From Augochlora pura (Eukaryota; Arthropoda; Insecta; Hymenoptera; Halictidae), in the NCBI RefSeq assembly GCF_028453695.1, contig NC_135779.1, positions 9,436,831 to 9,500,830 on the forward strand: a stretch of DNA of 64,000 nucleotides, written 5' to 3'. Shown one piece after another: positions 23,053-35,442 of this stretch (the first letter of the stretch is position 1; every line of letters begins with the position of its first letter). The notes beneath the pieces were generated by a model. The model saw only the letters and a program-made list of their open reading frames with translations, was not told the DNA's origin and ran no database searches. Both the position numbers and the translations under genes were made by a program.

Positions 23053-24878
23053 TAAAAAAAAGACATTTTAAAAATCCGCAGCGTAGTAATTACTGCGCAA
23101 ATTACGTTTGATCTCTCTGCACGAAGATTTATCTCACAGCTCGGTTCATTGACACTACTTAGTCACCAATATTATTTCTAGACGAGGATGACAATTTATA
23201 TTTATTACGTGTCAAACCATACTGTGCTTTCAAAAATGTTAATAACACGTGAATCGAATTTTATTTCCATTTAAAAGAAGCGCGTGACATAATTACTGCG
23301 CAAAGTGTAGTTTAATCCTTCGCACCATGATTTGCCGACTAGGATAATTAGCAGTTCTTTGCCATTACTAAATGAAACGACGATGAAGAACGTTTTCCAA
23401 TATATTGCTCGTCGAACTTTGTTTCAATGTTTAAATACGAATAACAGTAGCAGAGTAGTATTTTATTTCTACTTAAAGGAAGTGCGTGGCATCAACGTAT
23501 ATCCAGTAACTTAAGTTACATAATTTCCGTAACGAATCTAACACCTTGTTCCAGTGCAAGGGGTTAATTGCATCGTTACACTGCTTTGGAATCTTACACG
23601 TTAATTGCATTGTTAACAAATGTGAAGGTGTGTCGGCCCCGAGATGTATTTCCGTATTGTTTAAGAGCTTGTCGTGCATTCAATTCGTGGTTTTGTTATA
23701 CATTCTTTTTGCTTATAATTAGACCGCGGAATTTTTATTTATGAAGAAACGTGTAAATAGCCATTAGAGATATGAATATTTAAAGCTGTTTGAATTTGTT
23801 TCCATCATGAGGAATATCGTAGTGAAACTTCGTCCCTTAGTCGGCGTGCTTTCTCTTTGCACAAGTTTCTATTTGCTTGCTATTAGATCGTGAATGTCGG
23901 TGTATTTATTATACTTACAAATGTGCATAGTTTAAATGTAACTACATTTTTTCTGCATTAGACATATTTTAGTCTTTCATTTCGTCACTGTTTAACACAT
24001 CAAATATTCATCGCGTTCTTTCATTAAACGAATTTTTTGTTCGACTACACACCGCAGATCTTAATAGCTTCGCTGCATGCATGCAAACTTGGGATAGCAT
24101 TCTTCAATTTCTTTTAATCATGAGGATTTTTCTGCGAAACACAATATCTCTGCATTTTGTATTTTATAAAATGGTCCCTAAATAAACTAAACTATTTTAT
24201 AGCAATTTTACTGTAACGATTTAATACGATGGATCATTCGATAATGCTTTTCCCGATCATGGTTAATAGAAAATGTAGGGTGACTATAGAGCGATTATAA
24301 AACATTGTAAGAAATTAGAATAGATCATAATAAATCACAATACATTACGTGAACTCAGAGTAAACATGGAGTGAACTATAATTAGCAGTAAAAATAGGTT
24401 GCTATTAAATTGTGCCTTATATTTATCTCTCCTCTGTTGCAGAAACGTTTGAGAAATTATGAAACCGATGAAAAAAACTAATAGAATGTGAATCTATCAA
24501 TACATCTCTTAATCAGTTTGGATGGAGCCTGTTTCAATGGAAAAAAAAAGTGTTTATCGACGGGCATAATTGATCGATACTCGGTCATGTAACCACAGAA
24601 ACCGGGAGATCGTCTAAGCTGCATAGTCTGAGCCGATCTCGAGGCCATCGCGAAGCCCGAACAGGTCTCCTCGGCAACTTGCAAGAAGAATTTCATCAAC
24701 GGCCAATGAGTGTGTCGTCCACTAACAATGAGTTGCGACATCGCACAGCATCGGAAACTCCGTTGTATAGGCAGGTTCCAAATAAAGCTCGTGCAACTTC
24801 GTCGAATCCGCACAATGAAGTCGTGATCGCACAGCGGTCTGGAACACGGTGACTTTTAGCCGCGAATAATTTTCTGAA
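23053..24878. other. Gene-poor stretch
   Basis: No recognised gene. Further copies of the TTAGACCGCGGATTTT repeat occur at 23070-23087 (minus) and 23718-23736 (plus). The 24.48-24.87 kb part is less AT-rich than its surroundings and open on the minus strand for 111 codons, but I cannot match it to a protein family. Confidence 0.4.
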
Positions 24879-25215
24879 CCAGAGTTGGGCATTATTCGAA
24901 TAAATCATACGAAATTCTTGAAATTAAATTTTATTCGAACAATACTGATGACTCCTTAAATATTTCGAATAATACCACGAACAAAATACTATTGGAACAA
25001 TTCCGAGAATTAAATCGAAATATTTCTCTAATAAAACTTTTTAATTTATTCGCAATATTACTCGAATAAAATCTGATTCCAAGAATTAATTCGCAATTTT
25101 GCGTACTCCAGATTATGTCTATTACATAAATAAATATTCCGTAAATAAATTAGTAATAATAATAATAATAATAATAATAATATTACTCGAATAATGTCAA
25201 ACTTTGTTCGATTAA
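24879..25215 (+). repeat. Dispersed AT-rich repeat with CAGAGTTGGGCATT anchor, copy 3
   Basis: CCAGAGTTGGGCATTATTCG starts the copy, followed by many TTCGAATAA, TTATTCGAA and ATTAAAT words. It contains a (TAA)n microsatellite at 25154-25183. The anchor and word set match the copy at 6593-6752 in opposite orientation. Confidence 0.55.
25154..25183. repeat. (TAA)n microsatellite
   Basis: About ten uninterrupted TAA units inside the AT-rich dispersed repeat. Confidence 0.9.
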
Positions 25216-25729
25216 TTAATTTGTGAACCAAGAATTGTCTCGTTCCGGACCATCGTGAATTCCGAAAAAAATCGTCGCGCCTTATTTTTGCACGGTTTCA
25301 TTGGAAACTGGATGTCGTAAAACTGTTGTTGCGACCGGTGCGTGCCAAGTGAACAAAATCAGTGAATCTCGCTGTTTGTGCCTCGTTTTGACTGCGGCGA
25401 TATTGTTTCGAGATTCTGAGCTCTCGGCCGATTGTTTGGCCTCGTTCGACTATTATTAACCTTCGAATGATGAAGAGGTCTCACAGGCCGATTAAAATGG
25501 CCGACGCCTGAGAAACCGATGACGAAGGGAAGTACACCGATGTTGGTGGACGTAAAACGCGAGACTCCGGTCGAACGGTCAAAGTGTGCGCGAGGGATCT
25601 TGTGGACTACCGGAACTGTTTGCGCAGGCTGTGTCGGATAATGTTTCAAGGACGAATCAGGTGGGCGTTGGATCTACATCGATCGGTCGAGAGGTGGCAG
25701 TGAAATCCGCGTTTCTCTACACCTCCTCT
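25216..25729. other. Noncoding stretch
   Basis: Moderately GC-rich; no family match on either strand. Confidence 0.4.
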
Positions 25730-25912
25730 AGACGAACTAATTAAACGTGAACTAATTAAATGCGAACTAAATAAATAGAGACTAATTAGATACGAAATAA
25801 TTAAATACAAATTAATTAAATGTCCGCTACGTAAATGCGGAACAATTAAATACAAACCTAATTAAATATAAACCTAAATAAATACAAACTAGTTGAATGC
25901 AAATTAGTGACA
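25730..25912. repeat. ~16-base minisatellite, ACTAATTAAATACGA
   Basis: About eleven imperfect copies of a 15-17-base unit typified by GAACTAATTAAATRCGAACTA. Each unit contains TAATTA, a core homeodomain word, so the array is also a cluster of potential homeodomain sites. Confidence 0.75.
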
Positions 25913-28900
25913 TAATCTATTTAATGGAAGCTAAACAACTCAAAGCCTCGGTAGCTTAAAGTTCAAGGTTGACTCGTATTAAGTGGTTCGTTAATATTAT
26001 CCAGAGCTGAAAGTTTATTTTTAAAAAGACAAACTTTTTCGGCTATTCAATTAAGAAGTATCGAAAATCGATCATTTACAGTGTCAAAGTCCATTAATAC
26101 ATTGCTTATTGGCGAAGCCCTGAAGGCAACTATTTTATACCACTTTACTAACAGTTACAATAAATAGTAAGAATGAATAGTGATAATAAATAGTGTCAAT
26201 AAATAGTAATAACAATATATGGTAGTAATAATAAAATTTGCTTTAAATATAACTTTAAAATCTCGATCATTTTTTGTGGTTCCGTAAACCTAGTGTTAAA
26301 GATCTCTCTAAGAGATTAAGACAATTTTCTTTTGTATCTTCTTTTACTATCATTCTTAGATTTGAATAAAAGAGGAACCAAATTTTGTCTCGAGTTAGGA
26401 GAAAAGAATAAACTCATTAGTGAATTTTCTGAATCACGTGCGTGATCTCCGTCAGATGCCTGACGAGTTGTTATAGAGTAAGGGGTTAAAGTAGAAACGT
26501 AAGACGGCGGTGTAGCAAAAAGCAGAGCGAGTACGTGCGGATTTATGTAAATTCCAGGTTCGCAGACGCATTTGCCAATGAAAAGAACCATCAATGTGAG
26601 TGATTGTTGACGTGCTGGCGCGAAGAGGTTTACCGAAGCAGCTCCGCCGCAGTTATTTCACATCCGACGATCATCTAAGCTCGGATCGGCGAACAAACAC
26701 GGCGATTCGCGCGACAAAGTGCGCCGACAAACACCTGTAAATTGCCGGCCCGCCAACGGGAACGTAAAGTTTGGCAGAAACACAGATCTTTGGGACCGCG
26801 GACGGTTTATCTCATATTTTTAGCCGCGAACGGTCCTCTATTTCGGTGCCTCGGGATTTTATCGACGCATCGATCTGACAAAACAGTTGCTTCTATTACA
26901 TCGAGGCGAATATAGTTCCCGGTGCGTTCCGATTTACACAATTGATTAATCATTTTACTTTCGACGGAACTTAATAGATCTGTTACAAAACTGTATAAGT
27001 GATTAGAAGAAAACGCAAGGTTCTGTAGCCCTGCAAGAAAAATCGCAGCCAAGTTTCTTTTCTGTTCAATTAAATGTTTGTATTTTATTTTCCTATCCTG
27101 TTTTAATTTATTTTATTGTTATTTGATTTTTAAATTTCTGCCAATTTTGGACAAATTCTGGTTACAGAATAACAAAAGTGTTACAGACTTGAGAAGATCG
27201 ATCCGCAAGCGATCTACCTATGAAACTCTCCGTCGATCACGGTGCAGAGTAGGTAGATCGTAGCGGCCGTAAATGTTCCAGGAAGAGGTGAGCTGCGTAT
27301 TTTTACGTAACAAAGAGGCGTTCGATTTGAAATCCGCGGGGGATTGTCGGCAACTGGCCCGAGGCGAAATTTCCGCGATGCGCTCGCCGCTTTCGTGCTC
27401 GTTTGCGCAACACTCGCTCCGCGATACTGTTTAGCCGGCGTCGAATTCGAAGCACAGAGCCCCGGCAATATAAAGGGAAACAATTTCCAGCGAAAATGAA
27501 CGGCGTCGCGTTGCGCAACTCGGAAAAGAAGCTGCGAGATGCGAAGAATGCAGCGTCTCTGTGTCAAATAAGAGTGTAATTGCTTAAGGGAAATGGAAGT
27601 TCCGTTGTTGCGGAGCAACAAGTACATTCGAGGAAACTCTTGGAGACGGTGCTTTTCCAAGATGGCGGCTGAAGAGAGTTGCGAAAGCTTTTCTTAGCGA
27701 CTCTTGCTTTCCGCGTTGTGGAAACTTGTGAAATTGAAAAAATTGCGAAAGTTCTTCAGAGTTTAATAATCTTATAAGAATTTGAGAGAAATTGTAGTGA
27801 TTGTAGTAATTGTAGTTGCAAGTAGTTGAAAGAATAACTAATAATTATTAATAGACTGTCTATTAATAACATATATTAATAATTATAACTATAATTAATA
27901 AATGTACAAAGTTCGCAGTTTAGTGAAAAAATTGGAAAAATATATATACAAATAGTTAGAGCTAATTTTAGGCCTGTAAACGTAATAATATAATTTGATA
28001 CTAATACAAAGGTACGGAGTATCATCATCTTACTATTAAATTCATTAGATGTTATTTTCAACGGGTCAATCTCGTCAACAATTTCGTCAAAGATCGCTCA
28101 GTTGAAGAACATCATTTACAAAAATCGATTCGGATAGTATCCGGAATTTTCAATGAACCAGTCTCGAACGATCCTAAACGAGGATATCCTACTAGCAAGG
28201 TGGTGATCTAAAGGTCTGGACGAGTTTTCGCAAAGGGCAATCCAGGAAACGATCTCTCGCTTCGGTGGAGCCACTTAATTGGAGTTTAACGAGCGGCCCG
28301 GTTGGCCGTGAAAAACGTCTCCGCCGCATCGATGCAGCCAGAAGAAGAGGCGGAGGAGGATCTTGGTGCAAGTGCAACGGTGCACGGCCGATAATTGCCG
28401 CTTATGATTATCCAGAATGAAAATTCCTCCTGCATTGGGTGACATGAACGTTGACGCAATCCCGCGAACCGGTTCCCGAATTGACGATCTGTTATCTTTC
28501 ATTAACACCGCCGCGATCCGATCTTTTCAACAATAATTTGGTAACGATATTACTTGACAAATGTCGAATAATATATCACAAGCCAAGCAAAAAATTTAAA
28601 TAGCACGAAGTTTAAGAACGACACTCAAGAATGGATATCTTTTATAAATTCACTAAAATTCTCTCATTATTTCTGATCTAATGAAACTATTACAAGAGGA
28701 TTAGATCTTGCTTCTGTAGCTGACTCGAAAAATTGACCAAAATTTTCATTGAATCAATCACGAAGTTGCCAAACGAAATTTAAAATCAAACGCAGAGGCC
28801 TAAGGTAATTTGTATCGTTAAGTTGTCAATATGGCGCAACGTAGCTGTAAGTAGCTTCTTCAAGATTGTTTCCAGGATAGTGATAAATATATCGAGAAGA

Positions 28901-29511
28901 TTTAAATGGACTACATGCGAAGAAAACGCGGTGAAGAAAAAAACGGAAGAAAAAAGTGACAGTATCGGATACCGGATTCTACAATATAAGGTTTACCATC
29001 GCCGGGGTAGAACAGTTTAGTATCTTGCGACCGCAGTAACAATATCCGGACTCCGCCATGGAATGCAATAAGAACACCGGCGCGTGCCAACGAACCATGA
29101 AAGGTCCTTTCATTCCGATTCCCTATTGTAATTGCGCAATCCTGATAATTGCATCAGCCGCGATCTTGCTCTTTTTTTCATCCGATTAGACTTCCTGTCG
29201 CTGCGCGATAGGACGGACACATTCTCGTGTACCAATAAAACCAATAAAAAGGCATCGATCGATCGGAAACCTGATTTCTTCGTCGTCTCTTGTTTTCGCG
29301 GAGAAGACTTCATTGGGCTGCGAGAACGACTTTTGTACTTTTTGGTGCGACGAATTGGAAACTGTGGCTTTTATTCGCTCGCGGCAGAATCAATGCACTT
29401 TCGCAGCCACTAATTGTTGGCAACCGAGCAAAAGATTTCATCCAGTTGATGCGGTGGTGTTATCGGACTCTGCTGAAATAAAGCGTTTTAGAATACACAG
29501 TTTTAGAATAA
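25913..29511. other. Gene-poor stretch
   Basis: No recognisable gene. About 26155-26240 is a degenerate AATAAATAGT repeat. A YY1/Pho-like AAGATGGCGGC lies at 27659-27669 and a 25-base palindrome at 27845-27869. About 27.2-27.6 kb and 28.2-28.5 kb are GC-richer patches with chance open frames. Confidence 0.4.
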
Positions 29512-29776
29512 TGTAGACACACGCGATTCTCTAGCTAACAGATTGTACGAGGACAATGACGAGCCATTTCTGTATACAGAAATAAAGTAATCAATTGATA
29601 GACAATTTTTATTGGATACTTCCTGTTAAAGGAAATGTCGTATGGAATATTTGTACAGAAATATAAATGCGATTCTTTAGCTACAGATTATAAAAAAAAA
29701 AAAAAACAATGATGGAATATTTGTACAAAAGTGTAGATACGATTCTTTAGCTACAGATTATAGAAAAGCAATGATG
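29512..29776. repeat. 70-base duplicated unit
   Basis: TGGAATATTTGTACARAARTRTA, then CGATTCTTTAGCTACAGATTA, occurs twice exactly 70 bases apart (29643 and 29713). A more diverged third copy lies near 29512-29560. The two close copies are separated by an A-rich run. Confidence 0.8.
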
Positions 29777-32700
29777 CACTCACTATCTCTGTACAGAGAA
29801 GTATCGTAAATGAAATCATAAGAAGAAGTTGCTACCGAATTAAAGGAAAAATGTCGAGAATATTCTAGAAATCTAGACGGTCGTGTAGGATTTATATTTT
29901 TTGATCGTTTCAACATTTCAATTAAAATTTCTTCGATTTTTACGCAACTTTGTCTAGTACAATTCAAAAAAAGAGCCACCGCTACATCTGATTTCCATTA
30001 AAATTTCTTTGATTTTTCCACAGCTTGGTCAATTTGCCGCGCTGTGTACGTGACAACGATCGTCGGAGTGTTGAAATTCCTCCGTGGCCGGCACGTTTGA
30101 CGGGCCATTCGACGAGTGCATTCTGGCTCGGCGCAGGACGAAGGCATTCGTCTGGATCGAGGAAAGTACTCCGTGGATCGGTTATCGTCGTCACGTACGA
30201 TAAAATCGATGAAGGGAACGTGATTAAACTGTTGCCGCGGTATCTTCGCCGCGAGAATTCCGCGTACCCGAGGATGCATCAGTCAAGGACATCGGCTGAT
30301 AATCTCGCCGAGAAAGAGGTCCCTTCCGCTTCAACGGGCCGGGGCACGGCAACGGAGTCTTAAATAATGCAATAATCGCGCTCGATTGATAAGGGCCGCC
30401 ACAGGAGCGAAAGAGACCGACCATTATTTACCTGCCGCTTTATTTCCACCTAAGCTGCTCTTGTCTCTTCTCGTCTCGTCTCTCGCCCGTTCGGACGGGC
30501 TCGCGTTACATCACTTTAACCCCGTTTAAACATCGAACGAGAGATCTTCCTTTACGGGCCGCGGCAGCCTTTTTTTCCCTCCCTAACGACGCCGCGTTGG
30601 GTAATCCGCGCGCAATTATCGAGCCGCGCAGGATTGTTTATGCGGATTCAGATTGATCTTGCGAATCACGGGACCGGTTGCCGCGATCGCGCTTTTTCCC
30701 GACGGTTTTTCAGCCGGAAAAATGACAACCTTATCCCACTCGGCTCTGACCCCGACGCGATCGTTTATCTCGGCTTTTAATATGCTAAGTTCGAATGATT
30801 TATCGACTGTCGCGATGATCCGACGCTTCTCAATTCCCTCGGCGATTTTCCTCAAACGAGGGAACTTTGGAACGTGGGTGATTAGGTTCTGGATAGTTAT
30901 GCGGTAACACGGTAACTAAATGTTGGGAGGATATTAAACACCGAACGCGCCGAGTAGAAAACCTATCTGACGTGTGCTATTTTATTAGAATGACGAGACT
31001 GAATTTAGTTAGTCATTATTTTTGTTACAACGCGAGATTACATTTAGACATGCATTCAATTATTTTTTATCGACGAGTCTATAATTTCAACACTTTTATA
31101 AAAAACGTAAACTTGTCGAAATCAATAACATATTAGGTATAATGTACTTCATTTAACCATTTTTATTACAGATACAGCCAGAGTCTAGCTGTTATTTCTT
31201 ACATATTTTCCGAGAAAAATCATTATCGAGAAAATGATTTTGTCACTGTGAATTAATTAAACGATTAAAGATAATTGATTTATCGTTTATTAATTTATTA
31301 CGCTTAAATATTGTCGGAAATATTAGCTGAAACGTATTGTATAATACAGTACAGACCCATTGCGGTCAGAAGAAAGAAACTGGGTCGAGAAAAAACCTGG
31401 AACACAGCGGAGTCAACACTCGTCCTCTTGTCGGACGATAAATAAATGAATTTATAAACGCACACAATAGTCGGCTTAAAAGGGGGATAATTGAATAATT
31501 TTTCGAAGCCCTGTGTTAACCGAGGCAGCGCATTTGTCCAATTTGGAGTTGGAACCGTGGGATCCCCCGTGTAAATCCGCAGAGTTTATGGTAATCATGG
31601 CCATCATTAAATTTCCCGGCCTGCGGACACGAACTAAAGAGCGCGCGGTGTTTTCTTATTTCGCGGAACATCGCCGAGCCCTTGTACGCTAATTAACCCC
31701 CTTCCGCGGGGCTCGCCATATTTTCCGCGCGCTGAACCATAACGAAGAATTTACACTTCTCACAGTCTCATCCGCGGGCCTTCGTTACCTCTCGCCGGAA
31801 TACTTTTCTTTCGTTTCGTTTAAACGCGGCCGGCTACCCGATCTCCGATCCTAATCTGATTGTCGTAAACGAATAGAACGATGCGGGCGAATTTACATTT
31901 TCCCGTAGCTTTTATGGAGGGGATAGATCGCGGAAAATTTAACGAACATCCAGCGGATGCAGTTTTCTGCGGACGTATCCCAGTGTTGCGTGGGTCCGCG
32001 GGTGCCGTAAATGCAAACAGATCTGCAGCCCAATAATCGTAAATGTGCTTGATGGCTATGCAAACAAGAGGATTTCATTCCGGTATTAAACGAAGATTGT
32101 TCGCTGTGATTTTCTGCGAAGTACAGTTTAGAAGTCTGCAAAAGTCTGTGGGGAACTAGAATACAATGATATATGATTCGAAATATAACATGAAAATCTC
32201 CGCTGGTTATATCAATATAATGTAATTATTCCAAATAGTTAAAAAAATTTGAACGATTAAATCTTCGTTCAATCGACTGATTCGTTCGAGAAATGTCCAC
32301 TGATTTATGGGAACCAAAATGAAAGTGATATTGTCTCCACGATCCGAATAATATGAAAATCGGATCCCGATTAAGAGCGTTCATTTCTGGAAAATAAAGT
32401 CGAACATAAATTATTATTATTGCTATAAATTATTATCCATTTTCAGCATCGAATCAGTGAGAGAAGATCGGGTTAATTGGCGCAGAATTCGTGTCGGCGA
32501 GACGGGAACGCGGAAAATCCACGTTGCCACGATAAAACTAGCATCCGAGCCAGTTGTTTCCAGCTCGTCCCAGTTGTTTTCTTCTCCCTAGATCTGCTTA
32601 TCGCGGCTCCTAGAGCCCGCAGCTCGGTTTCACCGCCGCGGAAACCCTCTTCTTTTCCCGCGTCCTCGTTCGAAAGCCGACCAAGTACCGTCGAGTGCTG

Positions 32701-35395
32701 TCTTCTTCTAATGGCGTGCACTCGAGTGGACCGACGTACGATAACATGCGGGGACGAGTTCTAACTCGAAAAAAGAAAAGAAGTCGAGAGAAAAGAGAAA
32801 ACAGAAAAAAGAAGAGAAGGAAGAAAAAAGAAAGAAAGGGAAAGGAAGAGAAAGAAGACATCGTCGTTACGGCCCCGTAGCTCTATCTTGCTCGTCAGTT
32901 GGAAACGTACGAAAAACACGATCCTAGCAGTTACGCCGGGTTGTTAGAAACCGCTGATAAGGGAGCAGGTTATTTAATAAAAATTCGAATCGCAGAAAAA
33001 GTTTGGACAAAAATTACATGATGGAAAACTTTAGGATAAAAATTGGCCAACTTCAACTAGCGATGAATCCGCGAAAAACTACGGTAGAATGGTGATCCTC
33101 TTTTTTAAATTAAAGCTTGAAAGATGTATTTTATGGTACCGTTCCTCGATTTCAAGTTCGATGCATCCTCGCCACTGTAATCGTTTCTCCGAAACAATTT
33201 TTCGGAGATGCCGCTTGCAGCAGAATAAAACTCGATACCTCCCCCTTTAATTTAGATGAAAAAGATACGTGACTACGACTTTTTCTCACGAAATTATGGC
33301 ACTTTAAAGTAACCCTTGCATTTTCGTCGTCTATCGTCGACGTTGGCATTTCCAAATGTTTCGTATGATCTGAATGGGGTGATGGTCCGTCTTAAAATCG
33401 TGAAACGATACCTTAAAGTAGAGATTTCAATCTCTAAGCTTCTAACCAGTGCAGGTAATTTTTATTTTGCCCAAACAAAGATCTGCCTCCAGAAATAACG
33501 GCGCGCAATAAAAAAAAAGGACAGAAACTTGAAAGTTCATCGGGTTAAATAAATGTCCGCGGTTTAAAGGGATTCTTCAAAGTGCCGAGGCGGTGTTCCG
33601 CACCTCACTAGCAACACGACAGTTTATACAGGTGTTTCAAAGTCGGCTCCAAGGCTTTCCGCACTATAAGCGTCTTCAAGTACAAAAGCAGCCGGGTTCG
33701 AACGCGTAAAACGCGGCGTGTTCTGGGTAACGGAAGTTCGATTGAACGCGATCTCGAAATACAACGATCCCGAGGACGCGGCCGCGCGGCCACGTAATCG
33801 GTAATTCCGACTGCCTCCTCCTCTTTATTAGACTAAGCTCCTCTTCGCTCGGCACGGCGTGCGTCGCACAGAATACACCAAGGGCCAAGAGTCAACTGTG
33901 CAATTGACCGGGCAGACGTGCGTTCCCGAGAAATGTCCTTCGAGTTATGGAACAAATGTCGTCGTGTCGGTTTCCAGATTGGAACGTGCCGAGATCGTGT
34001 GTTCGCTCGCTGAATCCTGGACGATCAACAATTCCGTTCATTCACTAACAATAAACCTATAAATACTTGCCGTCAGATAAATTTATACACGTCGACGAGC
34101 TTCCAGAGTATTTTTTAAACGGTAAATAGGCTGTACGTATTTCTATTCTCTTGTGTAATACGTAAATCAATGAATTCTCGTTCAAAGTAATTGTTATTCA
34201 AATCAAATTTTATTCGAATACATTTTTATCTGAAAGATGTAACAACGGATGGATGATTATTACCGAGGCAATGGATTATTTCTCGAGCGCATCTTAACAA
34301 CAAAATGTTCTTAAGACAAAGCACTCGAAGACAGAGTTTATTCAATTTAATTTTATTGGGCGCTCAATAATTCGAAGCAATTGATTTGAAGTCCTACATC
34401 CTCTAATAGTAGCTTGGGGTCTCCGCTGACCGCAGGAAGATGTTCTGTGTAGCGGCTTTCCGGAAGATTCTTTAACTTGCTCCAACTTCTCAGATCAATA
34501 GTCTGGAAACGTATACCTTAAGCTACTTTTGCCAATTTTTATAAAATCTTTAGAGAGAATGTTATCATGATATTGCAATAAACTTGAAGTTGCAATTGAA
34601 CGCGACGTTTTCCCTGGAACGAACCGGATTCTCTGTTAAGAGAGATCTCGAGCTGAACTTAAACGATGACAGCACAACAAACGTCCTGCTATTCGTTAAA
34701 TCCATAACTCTGTGCAACCTGTTATAGATTTCTATTATAATCACTCATGTCAATTTAAATTTTAATTATAATCTATAGCATATAAGTGTTCAGGTCACGT
34801 GATCATGAATACGAGTCACAAAGTTAATGTCAATCGTAAACTAATAAGCGTATAAAACTAGCGAATTCTACTTGATTTTATGTTCAATCCATACAGATTT
34901 ACAAAAGCTTCATAATAACAATAAATAAATCCACACTGCTGTATTAGTAACACTGTTTTTACTCGATTGGTATTACGTCTAATTTTAGACCAATCAAATT
35001 AACTAATGTTAGCAAAATTGTAAACCATGTCATCGATAATGACCTTACAGTTAATGCGACCAGGCTAAAATAAATAAACTTTTAATAATATCAACAGTAA
35101 TAATAATAATAATTAAATGAAGTCGACTGGCATCCTCGTGATCTACTGCTCATATAAATTCGCTCACCAGGCGCGTCAAATTCGAACGGATCAATTTTTC
35201 GCGGCTATAACGTTTTCACGTTTCCAGTGGATTAGCGGCAACCCTTCTCCAACGTCAGCCTTTGAAACAGATAATCCTCGAGCACACGTGTCCGAACATA
35301 TGCTACAGCGATCAGGTGCCATAACGAACGGATTCTCGGACCAATTAGCTCGTTCTAGCGTGGTAGCATCCGGCGCAGGACGAAAACCCAAGTTG
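29777..35395. other. Gene-poor stretch with GC-rich patches
   Basis: No recognisable gene on either strand. GC-richer patches lie at about 30.0-30.9, 31.5-32.1 and 32.45-32.75 kb. A plus-strand purine tract (AAAGAAGAGAAGG-like) spans about 32764-32868. Patches such as 31560-31640 mix CpG with AT-rich homeodomain-type words, as developmental enhancers often do; this remains inference. Confidence 0.4.
32764..32868. repeat. Purine-rich (A/G) tract
   Basis: Almost 100 bases of nearly pure A and G on the plus strand. It could form triplex-type structures, and it explains the Lys/Arg/Glu-rich open frame there. Confidence 0.75.
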
Positions 35396-35442
35396 AGGAG
35401 AGAGAGAGAGAGAGAGGGAGAGAGAAAGAGGGAAAGAGAGAT
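35396..35442. repeat. (GA)n microsatellite
   Basis: Interrupted GA repeat on the plus strand. Confidence 0.85.

Noticed and set aside
27214..27660. Minus-strand open frame of 148 codons
   Set aside because: Composition looks random, no domain, no supporting splice signals or neighbours.
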